From positions 1 to 43,924 of the forward strand of contig CAMCRZ010000023.1 in NCBI GenBank assembly GCA_945877425.1: a stretch of DNA of 43,924 bases. Direction: 5' to 3'. Of the stretch, positions 18,710 to 28,009 are shown one piece after another. Source of the DNA: an uncultured Treponema sp. (GTDB taxonomy: Bacteria; Spirochaetota; Spirochaetia; Treponematales; Treponemataceae). The stretch's first letter is position 1. Every line of letters begins with the position of its first letter. Under the pieces are notes generated by a model, which was not told where the DNA came from, did no database searches, and saw only the letters and a program-made list of their open reading frames with translations. The position numbers and the translations under genes are program-made.

Positions 18710-18716
18710 TGCACTT

Positions 18717-19200
18717 TCCGGGCAAGAACAAGGGCGGCAGCTCTAGCGTACTTGCTCACAAGCTGCATCTTCTTTCACAACGCTGCACGTAAGAGCAAAC
18801 TCTTATTTTTTAGTTCTAGCCGTAAAAGTTAAAGTTTCCACTTTTCTGTTAAGACCCTCTCGTAAAGTACAAGCTTTCTGGCAAGAACAAGGGCGGCGGC
18901 TCCGGAAAAAGTAAGGCTGAACGTCGCAAAGCCGGGTGTCAAAACCGGGGCAAATTTGCCCCTACACACTGTTTGTGGCATGGGAACTATTTTGTTTGTC
19001 GCTTGCGCGCCTGCCACAAACAGAGCGTTTTTGCACCCGACTTCTGCTCCTAACGCCTTTTATTTTAAGCCGCCGCCCCAGCGTACTTGCTCACAAGCTG
19101 CATCTTCTTCCAAAACGCTGCACATAAGAGCGCACACTTTCTCCAAAGTCCCATCCGCAAAAGTTAAAGTGTGCACTTCCACCCGCAACTCCCGCACTTT
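18717..19200 (+). repeat. Dispersed intergenic repeat, two tandem units (set A)
   Basis: The 535-nt gap between pfkA and the methyltransferase gene is largely repeat. Unit 1 (~18717-18875) and unit 2 (~18876-19200) share GGCAAGAACAAGGGCGGC, AGCGTACTTGCTCACAAGCT, AACGCTGCAC and AAAAGTTAAAGT in the same order. Unit 2 is interrupted by a palindromic insert. The same family, reversed, lies at ~34021-34277, and a degenerate copy at ~39473-39600. Short ORFs in it are not credible genes. Confidence 0.8.
18891..19078. repeat. Nested palindromic insertion inside the dispersed repeat
   Basis: An 11-bp perfect inverted repeat (18891-18901 with 19068-19078) encloses CGGGTG/CACCCG arms (18933-18938, 19034-19039), a perfect 16-bp palindrome (18947-18962) and another 11-bp perfect inverted repeat (18970-18980 with 19012-19022). 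The neighbouring repeat unit lacks this segment, so it looks like an inserted MITE-like or structured element. Confidence 0.7.
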
Positions 19201-19244
19201 ATGGATTTTTACACTGAACTGTGATATGCTGACACAGAAAACGG

Positions 19245-20366
19245 ATGCTAGGCACAATGAAAGAAGAGAACAACGAATTTCTTACAACTCAAATAATCAC
19301 TTACATTGGAAACAAACGACGGTTACTTGGAAACATCAAGGAAGAAGTTGAAGAAATTTCAAAATCACTTGGAAAGAAAAAATTAATTTGTGCAGATTTA
19401 TTTTCAGGCTCCGGAATAGTTGCCCGAATGTTAAAGCAATACTCTTCAAAACTCATAGTAAACGACCTGGAAAATTATTCTTCCTTAATAAACAGCTGCT
19501 ACTTGACGAACAAAATTGATTACCCTGCAAAACTTTGTGATGAACTTAGAAACGAAATAATAATCACCTGTGAAAAGCAAAAATTTTCGGGAATCATATC
19601 ACAAAATTATGCGCCGGAAAATGACAGCTGCATACAGAAAGACGAACGTGTTTTTTACACTCACGAAAATGCACTTTTAATAGACACATACAGAAAACTC
19701 ATTGACGATATTGTAAAGGAAGAAGAGCTGAAAAAATTTTTCCTTGCACCGTTAATTACAGAAGCTTCAATTCACGTAAACACAAGCGGCGTTTTCAAGG
19801 GATTTTACAAAGACAAAAATACAGGCATAGGATGTTTTGGAGCAGCAGGAAAAAATGCGCTTACAAGAATATTCGGCAAAATCCAGCTTAAAGAACCTGT
19901 ATTCAGCAGTTTTGAATCTGATTTGGAAATTCACCGCAAAGACACAGTTGAACTTTCCAGCCAGCTAGACGAAATGGACATAGTTTATCTTGATCCGCCT
20001 TACAATCAGCATCCATACGGTTCAAACTATTTTATGCTTAACCTGATTATTAAAAACAAGCTTGATGTAGAAATAAGCAGAGTAAGCGGAATTACGCAGG
20101 ACTGGAACCGTTCGGCTTTTAATAAATCATATTCTGTGCTAAGTTCAATGGAAGAAATAATCAAAAACTTACGCAGCAAATTCATTATTATTTCCTATAA
20201 TTCAGAAGGATTTATCAGTTTTGAACAAATGTCCCGAATGCTGAAAAAATACGGTCAGCTTAAAACAGTAGAAATTAAGTACAACACTTTTCGTGGAAGC
20301 AGAAATTTACGCAACAGAGACATTCACGTTTCAGAATATCTTTTTGTTTTAAATAAAAAATCATGA
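19245..20366 (+). CDS. Orphan adenine-N6 DNA methyltransferase (D12/Dam-like class)
   Basis: A 373-residue methyltransferase transferring a methyl group from S-adenosylmethionine to adenine in DNA. It has the class layout: TYIGNKRRLL (~19-28), the AdoMet-binding DLFSGSGIVA (51-60) and the catalytic DPPY (250-253) within VYLDPPYNQHPYGSNYF. The target site cannot be read. No restriction gene is adjacent, so it may be a solitary regulatory or protective enzyme, or the survivor of a lost system. The ATG at 19245 and the in-frame ATG at 19257 (AGG a few bases upstream) are both possible starts. Its stop codon overlaps the first base of the duplicated dnaE leader. Confidence 0.85.
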   Translation: MLGTMKEENNEFLTTQIITYIGNKRRLLGNIKEEVEEISKSLGKKKLICADLFSGSGIVARMLKQYSSKLIVNDLENYSSLINSCYLTNKIDYPAKLCDELRNEIIITCEKQKFSGIISQNYAPENDSCIQKDERVFYTHENALLIDTYRKLIDDIVKEEELKKFFLAPLITEASIHVNTSGVFKGFYKDKNTGIGCFGAAGKNALTRIFGKIQLKEPVFSSFESDLEIHRKDTVELSSQLDEMDIVYLDPPYNQHPYGSNYFMLNLIIKNKLDVEISRVSGITQDWNRSAFNKSYSVLSSMEEIIKNLRSKFIIISYNSEGFISFEQMSRMLKKYGQLKTVEIKYNTFRGSRNLRNRDIHVSEYLFVLNKKS

Positions 20367-20615
20367 GGTTTTGCAAATGGCTAACATAAATATTTTTGAG
20401 TCAGCACCAGAAGGAACACGTCGTGAAATTCCCTCCTGCAATTTCACTCACCAAAGTTTGATAAATCAAACTTTGCAACTGTTTTAAGTAACTTATGACG
20501 CGGCGTCCGTGCCGCTCTTCTCCGGTACAAGAAACCGGTATTTTATTTTTTTACTTTAGCGAGGTTTTGCAAATGGCTAACATAAATATTTTTGATCCAG
20601 CACCAGAAGGAACAC
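20365..20615 (+). repeat. Direct duplication of the dnaE start region
   Basis: Bases 20365-20419 and 20561-20615 match at 53 of 55 positions. The copies cover the ribosome site, the ATG and the first ~14 codons of dnaE. The 141 nt between them contain a 10-bp inverted repeat (CAAAGTTTGA/TCAAACTTTG, ~20452-20475), a GCGGC/GCCGC hairpin and a CCGGT/ACCGG hairpin followed by a T-rich tract. The latter could act as a terminator for the methyltransferase gene. Confidence 0.9.
20377..20487 (+). pseudogene. Truncated duplicate of the dnaE 5' end (36 codons)
   Basis: This ORF begins MANINIF-SAPEGT like DnaE, has the same GAGG ribosome site, then runs into unrelated sequence and stops after 36 codons. 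It is the upstream copy of the 55-bp duplication. It may be translated as a short upstream ORF, but it lacks any DnaE function. Confidence 0.8.
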
Positions 20616-23600
20616 CTGTTTCAAATTTCGTACATCTTCACGTACACAGCGATTTTTCTCTCCTTGACAGTTGTGCCAAACTTGATCACTTAATTGCAAA
20701 AGCTAAAAAATTAAATATGCCTGCACTGGCTTTAACTGATCACGGAAATATGTTCGGAGCTTTAAACTTTGAACACATCTGTCACGCAAACGGAATAAAC
20801 CCGATTGTAGGCGAAGAATTTTACGTTGCTTACGGAAGTCATTTGGAAAAAAAAGATTCACCTTTTGGAAGAAACGGAAAAGGCTGCCATTACTTTCACC
20901 TTATACTTTTATGCGAAAATGACATAGGCTACAAAAACATCAGCTGGCTAAGTTCCATTGCCTACACAGAAGGATTGTATCGTGGAAAGCCACGCATTGA
21001 CTGGGAACTTCTGGAAAAATATCACGAAGGACTTATCTGCCTTTCTGCCTGTATTCAGGGAGAACTGCCCCAGCTTCTTCTTTCAGGGCGCACCGATGAA
21101 GCAAGGGAACTGGCTCTTAAATACAAAAATCTTTTCGGGCCTGACCATTACTACATTGAACTTCAGGATCACGGGCTGGAAGATCAGAAACGAGTCGCAC
21201 CTATGTTAATCAGTCTTGCAAAAGAGCTGGACATTCCAATGGTTGTAACGAACGACGTTCACTATGTTGAAAAAGATGATGCTGAAGCTCAGGACGCATT
21301 GCGGTGCATTGGTTTTAAAAACTCACTTCTTAAACCTCACGCTACAATGGGCGAAGGAAGATCAGAATGGTACTTTAAAACTGAAGAAGAAATGAGCCGT
21401 CTTTTTCCTGACTATCCTGAAATGATTTCCAACACAATAAAGATTGCAAATATGTGCAACCTTACAATTCATCAGTATAAAACTCAGGAATTAAAAAGTT
21501 GTCTTCCTAGATTTGAACTGCCGAAAGAATTTCAGACTCACGGTGACGATTACTCAAAAAATCAAGACGATTACATGCGCTATCTTGTAGAAAAAGGGCT
21601 TCGCATGCGTTACGAAAAAATTACTCCTGAAATAAGAAGGCGTGCAGAATACGAGCTTGGAATTATTTTCAAAATGGGCTTCAGCGGATACTTTCTTATC
21701 GTTTGGGAATTCATCAACTGGGCAAAATCAACTTACGACAACGTAAACAAATGTCCCAAGCCTTACATTCCAATCGGGCCAGGTCGAGGTTCAGGTGCAG
21801 GTTCACTCGTTGCCTACTGCATGACAATTACAGACATTGACCCTTTCCGCTTTAAACTGATTTTTGAACGATTTCTTAATCCGGAACGTGTTTCCATGCC
21901 GGACTTTGACGTAGACATGGACTTCGACTACAGGCAGGACATTATTCAGCATACGAGAGACCTTTACGGCGATCCGCAGGTTGGTCACATTGTAACGTTC
22001 AACACTTTAAAACCAAAGCAATGCATTGCAGACGTTGCCCGTGTTCTTGAAATTCCTCTCAGCGAAGTTGCAATGCTAAAGTCATGCATTCCTGACAACC
22101 CGAAAGCCAAACTGAAAGATGCATTCAATGAACCTACAGAAAAAATGCCTGACGGTGGAAAGCTTATTCCCTACAAAGATGATCCACGCTACAAAAAACT
22201 TTTTGAACTTGCATTTAAACTTGAAGACGTAAACAGAAACACAGGCCTTCACGCTTCGGGCATGGTAATCGGACTTACTGCACTTCCAAACTGGGCGCCT
22301 GTTTTTAAAGACCCGAAAACCGGAGAAGTAGGCGTTCAGTACACAATGGACATTATAGAACCGTGCGGTCTCGTTAAGTTTGACTATCTTGGACTGAAGA
22401 CACTTTCACTTATACGTTACGCTGAAGGAATCATAAACAAGCACAAAAAGCCGGAAGAACCTCTTCTTGACTGTTCAAAAGTAAGCGAAAAAGATCCTAA
22501 AACATTTGAACTTTTCTGCAAAGGCGATTCAGTTGCAGTTTTCCAGTTTGAATCTCCAGGCATGCAGAAAATTCTCCGTCAGTTTCAGCCTGAAAAACTT
22601 GAAGACCTTGTTGCCTTAAATGCATTGTATCGTCCGGGACCAATGGACTGTATTCCAGACTACATTAACGGAAAGTGGAAGCCTGAAACTATTCATTATC
22701 CGGATCCGTGCCTTGAAGATATTCTTGAAGAAACTTACGGCGTTATGGTTTATCAGGAACAGATTATGCAGGTTTCCCAGAGAATTGCCGGATTTTCTTT
22801 AGGCGGTGCTGATATGCTTCGTCGTGCAATGGGAAAGAAAAAGCCTGAAATCATGATGGGCAAGAAAAAAGAATTTGTTGAAGGTTCAGTAAAGCAGGGT
22901 TTTGATGAAAAGCATGCTGAAGAAATTTTCGACATTATGGTTCCTTTCGCCGGATACGGATTCAACAAATCTCATGCAGCGGCATATTCAGTTCTTGCTT
23001 ACAGAACAGGCTGGCTTAAGGCAAATTATCCTGCTGAATTTATGGCAGCAAACCTTATAAACGAAATTACTTCAACAGACGGAATTCCAAAATACATTGC
23101 AGAAGCAAGGCGCATGGGCATTCCAGTTGATCCGCCGGACGTTAACGTTTCCAGCGAAAAATTTGATGCATTAAACGGACACATTATTTTCGGCTTTATG
23201 GGAATTAAAGGCATGGGCGAAGGTGCTGCAACTGCCATTGTAAAGGAGCGTGAAAAAAACGGACCTTACAAAACATTTGAAGACTTTATTTCCAGAGTTC
23301 TTTTTGTTAAAGACGAATCTTCTCTGGAAGGCGGTTCAGTCGGAAAATATGCAGTAAACAAAAAGGCAATTGAAGTCCTCATCAAAACAGGCGGATTTGA
23401 CAAACTTGATAAAAACAGGGCAACCCTTATTTTAAATTACGAACACGTTATTGAATACGAAACTAAAAAACATCTCGGCTCAGAAAACGGACAGCAAAGC
23501 CTTTTCGGCGGAACTGACATTCAGGAATTTGCACCATTTAAGTGGCAGGAAATAGATGAACTTCCAAAGATGGAACTTCTCGGCATGGAAGAAGAACTTA

Positions 23601-24277
23601 TAGGCTGCTACGTTTCAGGTCATCCGCTAGACGAATGGAAAGACGTAATGGAAAAATGCGCTACAGTAAACAGTTCAACTTTACTTAGAGCTGCAAGAGA
23701 AACAAAAGCTGAAAAGGATGCACTTGAAGCTTCCGGAAACAAAAACTGGGCTGCAAAGAAAAATGCAGGGCGCACTCACATTGTCATAGGAATGGTTCAA
23801 AACTTAAAGCCTTATATGACATCAAAAGGCAAGCAGATGGGCTTTGGAAAATTAAGCGACTTAAACGGCTCTATGGATTTAACTTTCTTTGAAGAAGCAT
23901 GGAGAAATTTCGGCTCAACTCTAAAAGAAAACGAAGTATATGCATTTAAAGGCAAGGCTGATTTACGGAAAAAAGGCGAAGAAGAGTCTGCATCATTCCT
24001 TGTAGATTCCATTGAAAACATTGATCTTCTTCAGCAAAAACGCATTACCCAAGTTCACATTCAGCTGGAACCTTCATTTTCTACAGCAAAAGAAATTTCT
24101 GATATAAAAGATTTTTTATTTGGCGTTCAAGGCCATTGTGCAGTATATTTTCACGTAGATGTTGAAGGAAAAACTTATATCGTAAAAGGCAACACTCAGC
24201 TTTCAGCTCCTTCCACAGATGAATTTATACAGCAGCTAAAGGATCTTTCTATGGTTCAGGATGCATGGTGTGAATAA
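20573..24277 (+). CDS. dnaE: DNA polymerase III alpha subunit
   Basis: A 1234-residue replicative polymerase catalytic subunit. The N-terminal PHP domain starts FVHLHVHSDFSLLDS (~17-31). The polymerase core includes GPGRGSGAGS (~403-412), the catalytic PDFDVDMDF (443-451) with metal-binding aspartates, and YRPGPM. It is followed by helix-hairpin-helix sequence (FGFMGIKGMGEGAATAI) and an OB-fold (MVQNLKPYMTSKG) near the C-terminus. The start is the ATG at 20573, with GAGG 8 nt upstream and the family-typical short N-terminus before the PHP domain; frames beginning further upstream lie in the insertion. The length is normal for bacterial DnaE. Confidence 0.97.
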   Translation: MANINIFDPAPEGTPVSNFVHLHVHSDFSLLDSCAKLDHLIAKAKKLNMPALALTDHGNMFGALNFEHICHANGINPIVGEEFYVAYGSHLEKKDSPFGRNGKGCHYFHLILLCENDIGYKNISWLSSIAYTEGLYRGKPRIDWELLEKYHEGLICLSACIQGELPQLLLSGRTDEARELALKYKNLFGPDHYYIELQDHGLEDQKRVAPMLISLAKELDIPMVVTNDVHYVEKDDAEAQDALRCIGFKNSLLKPHATMGEGRSEWYFKTEEEMSRLFPDYPEMISNTIKIANMCNLTIHQYKTQELKSCLPRFELPKEFQTHGDDYSKNQDDYMRYLVEKGLRMRYEKITPEIRRRAEYELGIIFKMGFSGYFLIVWEFINWAKSTYDNVNKCPKPYIPIGPGRGSGAGSLVAYCMTITDIDPFRFKLIFERFLNPERVSMPDFDVDMDFDYRQDIIQHTRDLYGDPQVGHIVTFNTLKPKQCIADVARVLEIPLSEVAMLKSCIPDNPKAKLKDAFNEPTEKMPDGGKLIPYKDDPRYKKLFELAFKLEDVNRNTGLHASGMVIGLTALPNWAPVFKDPKTGEVGVQYTMDIIEPCGLVKFDYLGLKTLSLIRYAEGIINKHKKPEEPLLDCSKVSEKDPKTFELFCKGDSVAVFQFESPGMQKILRQFQPEKLEDLVALNALYRPGPMDCIPDYINGKWKPETIHYPDPCLEDILEETYGVMVYQEQIMQVSQRIAGFSLGGADMLRRAMGKKKPEIMMGKKKEFVEGSVKQGFDEKHAEEIFDIMVPFAGYGFNKSHAAAYSVLAYRTGWLKANYPAEFMAANLINEITSTDGIPKYIAEARRMGIPVDPPDVNVSSEKFDALNGHIIFGFMGIKGMGEGAATAIVKEREKNGPYKTFEDFISRVLFVKDESSLEGGSVGKYAVNKKAIEVLIKTGGFDKLDKNRATLILNYEHVIEYETKKHLGSENGQQSLFGGTDIQEFAPFKWQEIDELPKMELLGMEEELIGCYVSGHPLDEWKDVMEKCATVNSSTLLRAARETKAEKDALEASGNKNWAAKKNAGRTHIVIGMVQNLKPYMTSKGKQMGFGKLSDLNGSMDLTFFEEAWRNFGSTLKENEVYAFKGKADLRKKGEEESASFLVDSIENIDLLQQKRITQVHIQLEPSFSTAKEISDIKDFLFGVQGHCAVYFHVDVEGKTYIVKGNTQLSAPSTDEFIQQLKDLSMVQDAWCE

Positions 24278-24300
24278 AACAAAATTTTCGGAGGAACTTG

Positions 24301-24900
24301 ATGTTAAGTATTTTTAGGATAATTGCTGCTGTTCTCAGTCTGTATAATATTCTTTGTTTTGTAAGAATAATCCTCACTTGGATTCCGGGGCTTTCTTACA
24401 GTCAGATAGGAAATTTTCTGGCAAAAATATGCGACCCTTATTTAAACTTTTTCCGCCGCTTCAGGTTTCTAACTTTCGGCAGTTTTGATTTTTCTCCTGC
24501 ATTAGCCCTTTGTGCTTTAGGCGCACTTTCCCAGATATTTTCAAGCCTGTCACAAGGCTACATTATGAAAATCAGTTACCTTGTTGCACTTGCTGTAGAA
24601 ATAATCTGGGCAATAATTGATTCACTTTTAATCTTTCTTATCATACTTTTGGCAGTACGTCTTATAGTTCTTCTTGTAAAGGGCAACGACTATTATTCAC
24701 GCTCACCTTTAATGGAATCTTTGGACAGAACGATTTACCCTTTCGTTTACGGCATATCAAAAATATTCACTTTAGGAAGAAGGATTCAGTACAGGACAGC
24801 ACTTATAATTTCCATTCTGACAATCCTTGCAGCAAAAATTCTTTTGAACACGGCTGTACATTACCTTATGCTTCTTCTTGTAAAGATAATACCTATTTAA
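24301..24900 (+). CDS. YggT family integral membrane protein
   Basis: A 199-residue membrane protein containing two YGGT repeats: the first around FVRIILTWIPG...ICDPYLNFFRRF (~20-55), the second around LIVLLVKGNDYYSRSPLMESLDRTIYPF (~120-150). Family members are small envelope proteins linked to osmotic or cell-shape functions, with no defined biochemistry. The start is the ATG at 24301, 6 nt after GGAGG, rather than the TTG just before it. It sits between dnaE (23 nt) and recG (3 nt), so the three are probably co-transcribed. Confidence 0.85.
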   Translation: MLSIFRIIAAVLSLYNILCFVRIILTWIPGLSYSQIGNFLAKICDPYLNFFRRFRFLTFGSFDFSPALALCALGALSQIFSSLSQGYIMKISYLVALAVEIIWAIIDSLLIFLIILLAVRLIVLLVKGNDYYSRSPLMESLDRTIYPFVYGISKIFTLGRRIQYRTALIISILTILAAKILLNTAVHYLMLLLVKIIPI

Positions 24901-24903
24901 AAA

Positions 24904-27108
24904 ATGAAACTGAAAGATTTAGGAACATCTGTTGAATCATTAAATGGAGTCGGACCTGCTGCTGCAAAACAATTCGCGCGGCTTGGCATTTTTACAGTTG
25001 CAGACCTTCTTTCCATTTTTCCAAGAGATTACGAAGACAGAACAAAAAGAATTTCACTTTCTCAGTTTGCATCAGGAAAAGTCCACACAATTTGCAAAGT
25101 TATGTCTCACAGCTGGTTTGGCTACGGTGCAATGAAAACACTTAAAATCGCCGTTACAGACGGAACAGCACAGGCTTATCTCATTGCATTTAACAGACCG
25201 TTTTTAGGAAAGACTTTTCCGCCGGGAACAATCATAAGCTTAACGGGAAAATTTGAAGAGCGCTACAATCAGCTTCAAAGTTCAATTTTCGAAGCATCTA
25301 AACTTGCTCCGGAAGGCGAGCTTGAACAATGGCAAAACGCTCCTCTTGAAGACAGCAGGATTTTTCCGGTTTACTCTCTGACAGAAGGCTTATCTCAAAA
25401 AGTTTACAGAAAAGCTGTAGCTTCGGCACTTAAGCAGTACGGAAAATCAATAGAAAACGAACTTCCCCAGAATATTATTGAACAGCGAAAACTTCTTTCA
25501 AAGCCGCAGTCACTTTTTTTTATACATCAGCCTGAAACCATAAGCCAGATTCACGAAGCACGTTACACTTTAATTTACGAAGAACTGTTTAACTTTGAAT
25601 ACAAAATGGCACAGCGGGCACTTGAACACAGAGGCACTCTTCCTGATGAAAATCAGACAGCTGTTTTTGAAAACAACACAAACTTACCGCCAGACGCCGC
25701 AACTTATTTTGAAACGCCTGAAATTACATCACAGTCTTTTTCAAGTCAGCTTTCACCTTTACAGAAAAGTCTTTTCCAGCGGCTTACATTTTCCCTTACG
25801 CAAGATCAGATGAAAGTCATACTTGAAATGAACCGTGACATTGACTTAAGCGCAAACCACCGTAACTATGTTACACTTACTCCTGAAAAAATTAAAGACA
25901 CACCTTTTTCCATGCAGCGTCTCCTTCAGGGCGATGTAGGAAGCGGCAAAACTTTAACGGCATTTTTTATTTGTCTCAGGGAAATTGATTACGGCGGACA
26001 ATGTGCATTTCTGGCACCAACTGAACTTCTTGCAAGACAGCACGCAGAAAACGCAGCCAGACTTCTGGAACCTTTGGGAGTGAGAGTTGCATTTTTAACA
26101 GGCAATTTAAAAGCTTCAGGAAGGGAACTTTTGCTTAAAGCCTTGAAAAACGGAGAAATCAACATTGTAATAGGAACCCACGCACTTTTCAGCAGAAACG
26201 TACAGTACAAAAATTTACAGCTTGCCGTTATTGACGAACAGCACCGTTTCGGCGTTACTCAAAGGGAATCTATAATTGCAAAGGGACGCATTACAAACGG
26301 ACTCATAACCCACACTCCTGACGTTCTTATGATGAGCGCAACTCCTATTCCGCAAACTCTAGCACTTACTGTTTTTGGCGATCTTGACGTAAGCACAATC
26401 CGTACAATGCCTTTGGGAAGAAAAAGCGTAATTACTTACCTTACAGTTATGGGTCATGAAGAAAAAGTTTACGCTGAAGTGCGCAAAGAATTGAATGCAG
26501 GTCATCAGGCGTATTTTGTTTACCCGAGAATTGAAACAGAAGAGCAGTCCGAATTTGAAAATCCTCAGGGAAAAGATAAATTAAAGTCAGCACAGGAAAT
26601 GTACGAATATCTTTCAAAAAAAGTTTACCCTGATTTTAAGTGTGCCCTTATTCACGGAAAAACTGAAGAAGAAGAGCAGAAGGCTATCCTTGATGATTTT
26701 AAAAACGCAAAGATTCAGATTCTTGTTGCAACTACTGTAGTTGAAGTTGGCGTTGATGTGGGAAATGCAACATGCATTGTAATTGAACACGCAGACAGAT
26801 TCGGGCTTGCTGAACTTCACCAGCTTAGAGGAAGAGTAGGACGTTCTTCACTTCAGTCATGGTGCTTTTTGATTTACGGAAAAAATATAACGGAAACCGG
26901 AATTCAAAGAATGAAGGCTTTGCACGAAACAACTGACGGATTTAAAATTGCAGAAGAAGATTTAAAACTCCGGGGACCAGGAGAAGTTTCAGGGACAGCA
27001 CAATCCGGCTATCTTCAGCTTTCCATTGCCGACTTAAACCGTGACAAGGAAATACTTAAACTTGCCAGATACGATGCTTTTTCCCTGCTAAGAAATCAGA
27101 ATGTTTAG
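24904..27108 (+). CDS. recG: ATP-dependent DNA helicase RecG
   Basis: A 734-residue fork-remodelling helicase. The N-terminal wedge domain begins SLNGVGPAAAKQFARLGI. The Walker A motif GDVGSGKT is at 343-350, the DEQH box at 444-447, MSATPIPQTL follows, and helicase motif VI reads HQLRGRVGRSS. The C-terminal DLKLRGPGEVSGTAQSG is RecG-specific. RecG unwinds branched DNA at stalled forks and recombination intermediates. The ORF starts 3 nt after yggT without a clear ribosome site. Its stop codon overlaps by 4 nt that of the convergent sigma factor gene. Confidence 0.97.
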   Translation: MKLKDLGTSVESLNGVGPAAAKQFARLGIFTVADLLSIFPRDYEDRTKRISLSQFASGKVHTICKVMSHSWFGYGAMKTLKIAVTDGTAQAYLIAFNRPFLGKTFPPGTIISLTGKFEERYNQLQSSIFEASKLAPEGELEQWQNAPLEDSRIFPVYSLTEGLSQKVYRKAVASALKQYGKSIENELPQNIIEQRKLLSKPQSLFFIHQPETISQIHEARYTLIYEELFNFEYKMAQRALEHRGTLPDENQTAVFENNTNLPPDAATYFETPEITSQSFSSQLSPLQKSLFQRLTFSLTQDQMKVILEMNRDIDLSANHRNYVTLTPEKIKDTPFSMQRLLQGDVGSGKTLTAFFICLREIDYGGQCAFLAPTELLARQHAENAARLLEPLGVRVAFLTGNLKASGRELLLKALKNGEINIVIGTHALFSRNVQYKNLQLAVIDEQHRFGVTQRESIIAKGRITNGLITHTPDVLMMSATPIPQTLALTVFGDLDVSTIRTMPLGRKSVITYLTVMGHEEKVYAEVRKELNAGHQAYFVYPRIETEEQSEFENPQGKDKLKSAQEMYEYLSKKVYPDFKCALIHGKTEEEEQKAILDDFKNAKIQILVATTVVEVGVDVGNATCIVIEHADRFGLAELHQLRGRVGRSSLQSWCFLIYGKNITETGIQRMKALHETTDGFKIAEEDLKLRGPGEVSGTAQSGYLQLSIADLNRDKEILKLARYDAFSLLRNQNV

Positions 27109-27947
27109 GCAACGTAACAGCTTAAAAGCATTGCCTTCTTTGGCGACTTCATTGCAACAAGAGCGTGCTTTTCTATCTGGCGTATTCTTTCTTTTGTAAG
27201 ATTGCAAACATCACCTACTTCTTTAAGAGACATTGGTTTTGCACCGTTTAATCCGTAGCGCAGGCGGATAACTGTACGCTCTTTTGGCTTAAGAGTTGAA
27301 AGAACGGAATTAATATCAGCTTTCATAGAGTTAAACATTGCTTCGTCATCAGTGCTGCCGTACTTTTTGTCTTCAATGAAATCAGCAACAGTATTTTTTC
27401 CTGCATCATCAGAGGTAACTTTAGAATCAAGGCTTACCATTTCCCGTGAAATTTCAAGCATTTCCTTTACGTGAGAAGCTTCCATTCCAAGAATGCGTCC
27501 TATTTCAACAATTTCTTCGTTGTCAGAAAGATTTTCTGTGGCGATTGTTTTTCTGGCATTTTCAATCTGAACAAGCTCATTTGTCTTGTTAAGAGGCAGA
27601 CGGATTGCACGGCCTTTTTCATAAATAGCTTTCAAAATGCTCTGGCGAATCCACCATACTGCATAAGAAATAAAGTGATATCCTTTTTTTACGTCAAAGT
27701 GTTCAATGGCAGTAAGAAGACCAAGATTTCCTTCGCTGATTAAATCTTCAATATCAAGTCCGTGATTGCGGTATTTTTTTGCAACGTTTACGACAAAGCG
27801 TAAATTTGATTTTATAATTTTATCTTTTGCAGCCTTATCGCCTTTTGCAGCTTTTTCGGCAAGTTCTTTTTCTTCAGTATAATTAAGGAGAGGAATTTTA
27901 TTTATTTCTTTAAGGTAAACATTAAGGATTGTTTCGTCGTTTTTCAT
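27105..27947 (-). CDS. RpoS-like (group 2) sigma-70 family sigma factor
   Basis: A 280-residue alternative sigma factor. Region 1.2/2 begins DETILNVYLKEINKIPLL, region 2.1-2.4 includes NLRFVVNVAKKY, DLISEGNLGLLTAIEHFD and YAVWWIRQSI, and region 4 includes LKPKERTVIRLRYGL and a helix-turn-helix LKEVGDVCNLTKERIRQIE. It lacks the long N-terminus of a primary sigma factor and is close in size to Borrelia RpoS (~267 residues). It is preceded by GGAG 9 nt from the ATG and by a perfect sigma-54 promoter, which implies RpoN-dependent, activator-controlled expression. The name rpoS is an analogy; another group 2 factor is possible. Confidence 0.9.
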   Translation of the reverse strand: MKNDETILNVYLKEINKIPLLNYTEEKELAEKAAKGDKAAKDKIIKSNLRFVVNVAKKYRNHGLDIEDLISEGNLGLLTAIEHFDVKKGYHFISYAVWWIRQSILKAIYEKGRAIRLPLNKTNELVQIENARKTIATENLSDNEEIVEIGRILGMEASHVKEMLEISREMVSLDSKVTSDDAGKNTVADFIEDKKYGSTDDEAMFNSMKADINSVLSTLKPKERTVIRLRYGLNGAKPMSLKEVGDVCNLTKERIRQIEKHALVAMKSPKKAMLLSCYVA

Positions 27948-28009
27948 TTGCTTTTACTCCTTCTAAAAATTTTTATGCTGTAATTTCTTGCTTATCTTGC
28001 TTATAATAT

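Noticed and set aside
20495..20572. Earlier start for dnaE
   Set aside because: The 26 extra codons come from the hairpin-rich filler; the ATG at 20573 has the ribosome site and the family-typical start.
27105..27108. Overlap of the recG and sigma factor stop codons as a regulatory device
   Set aside because: A 4-nt convergent overlap of stop codons is common in compact genomes, and no structure supports a special role.
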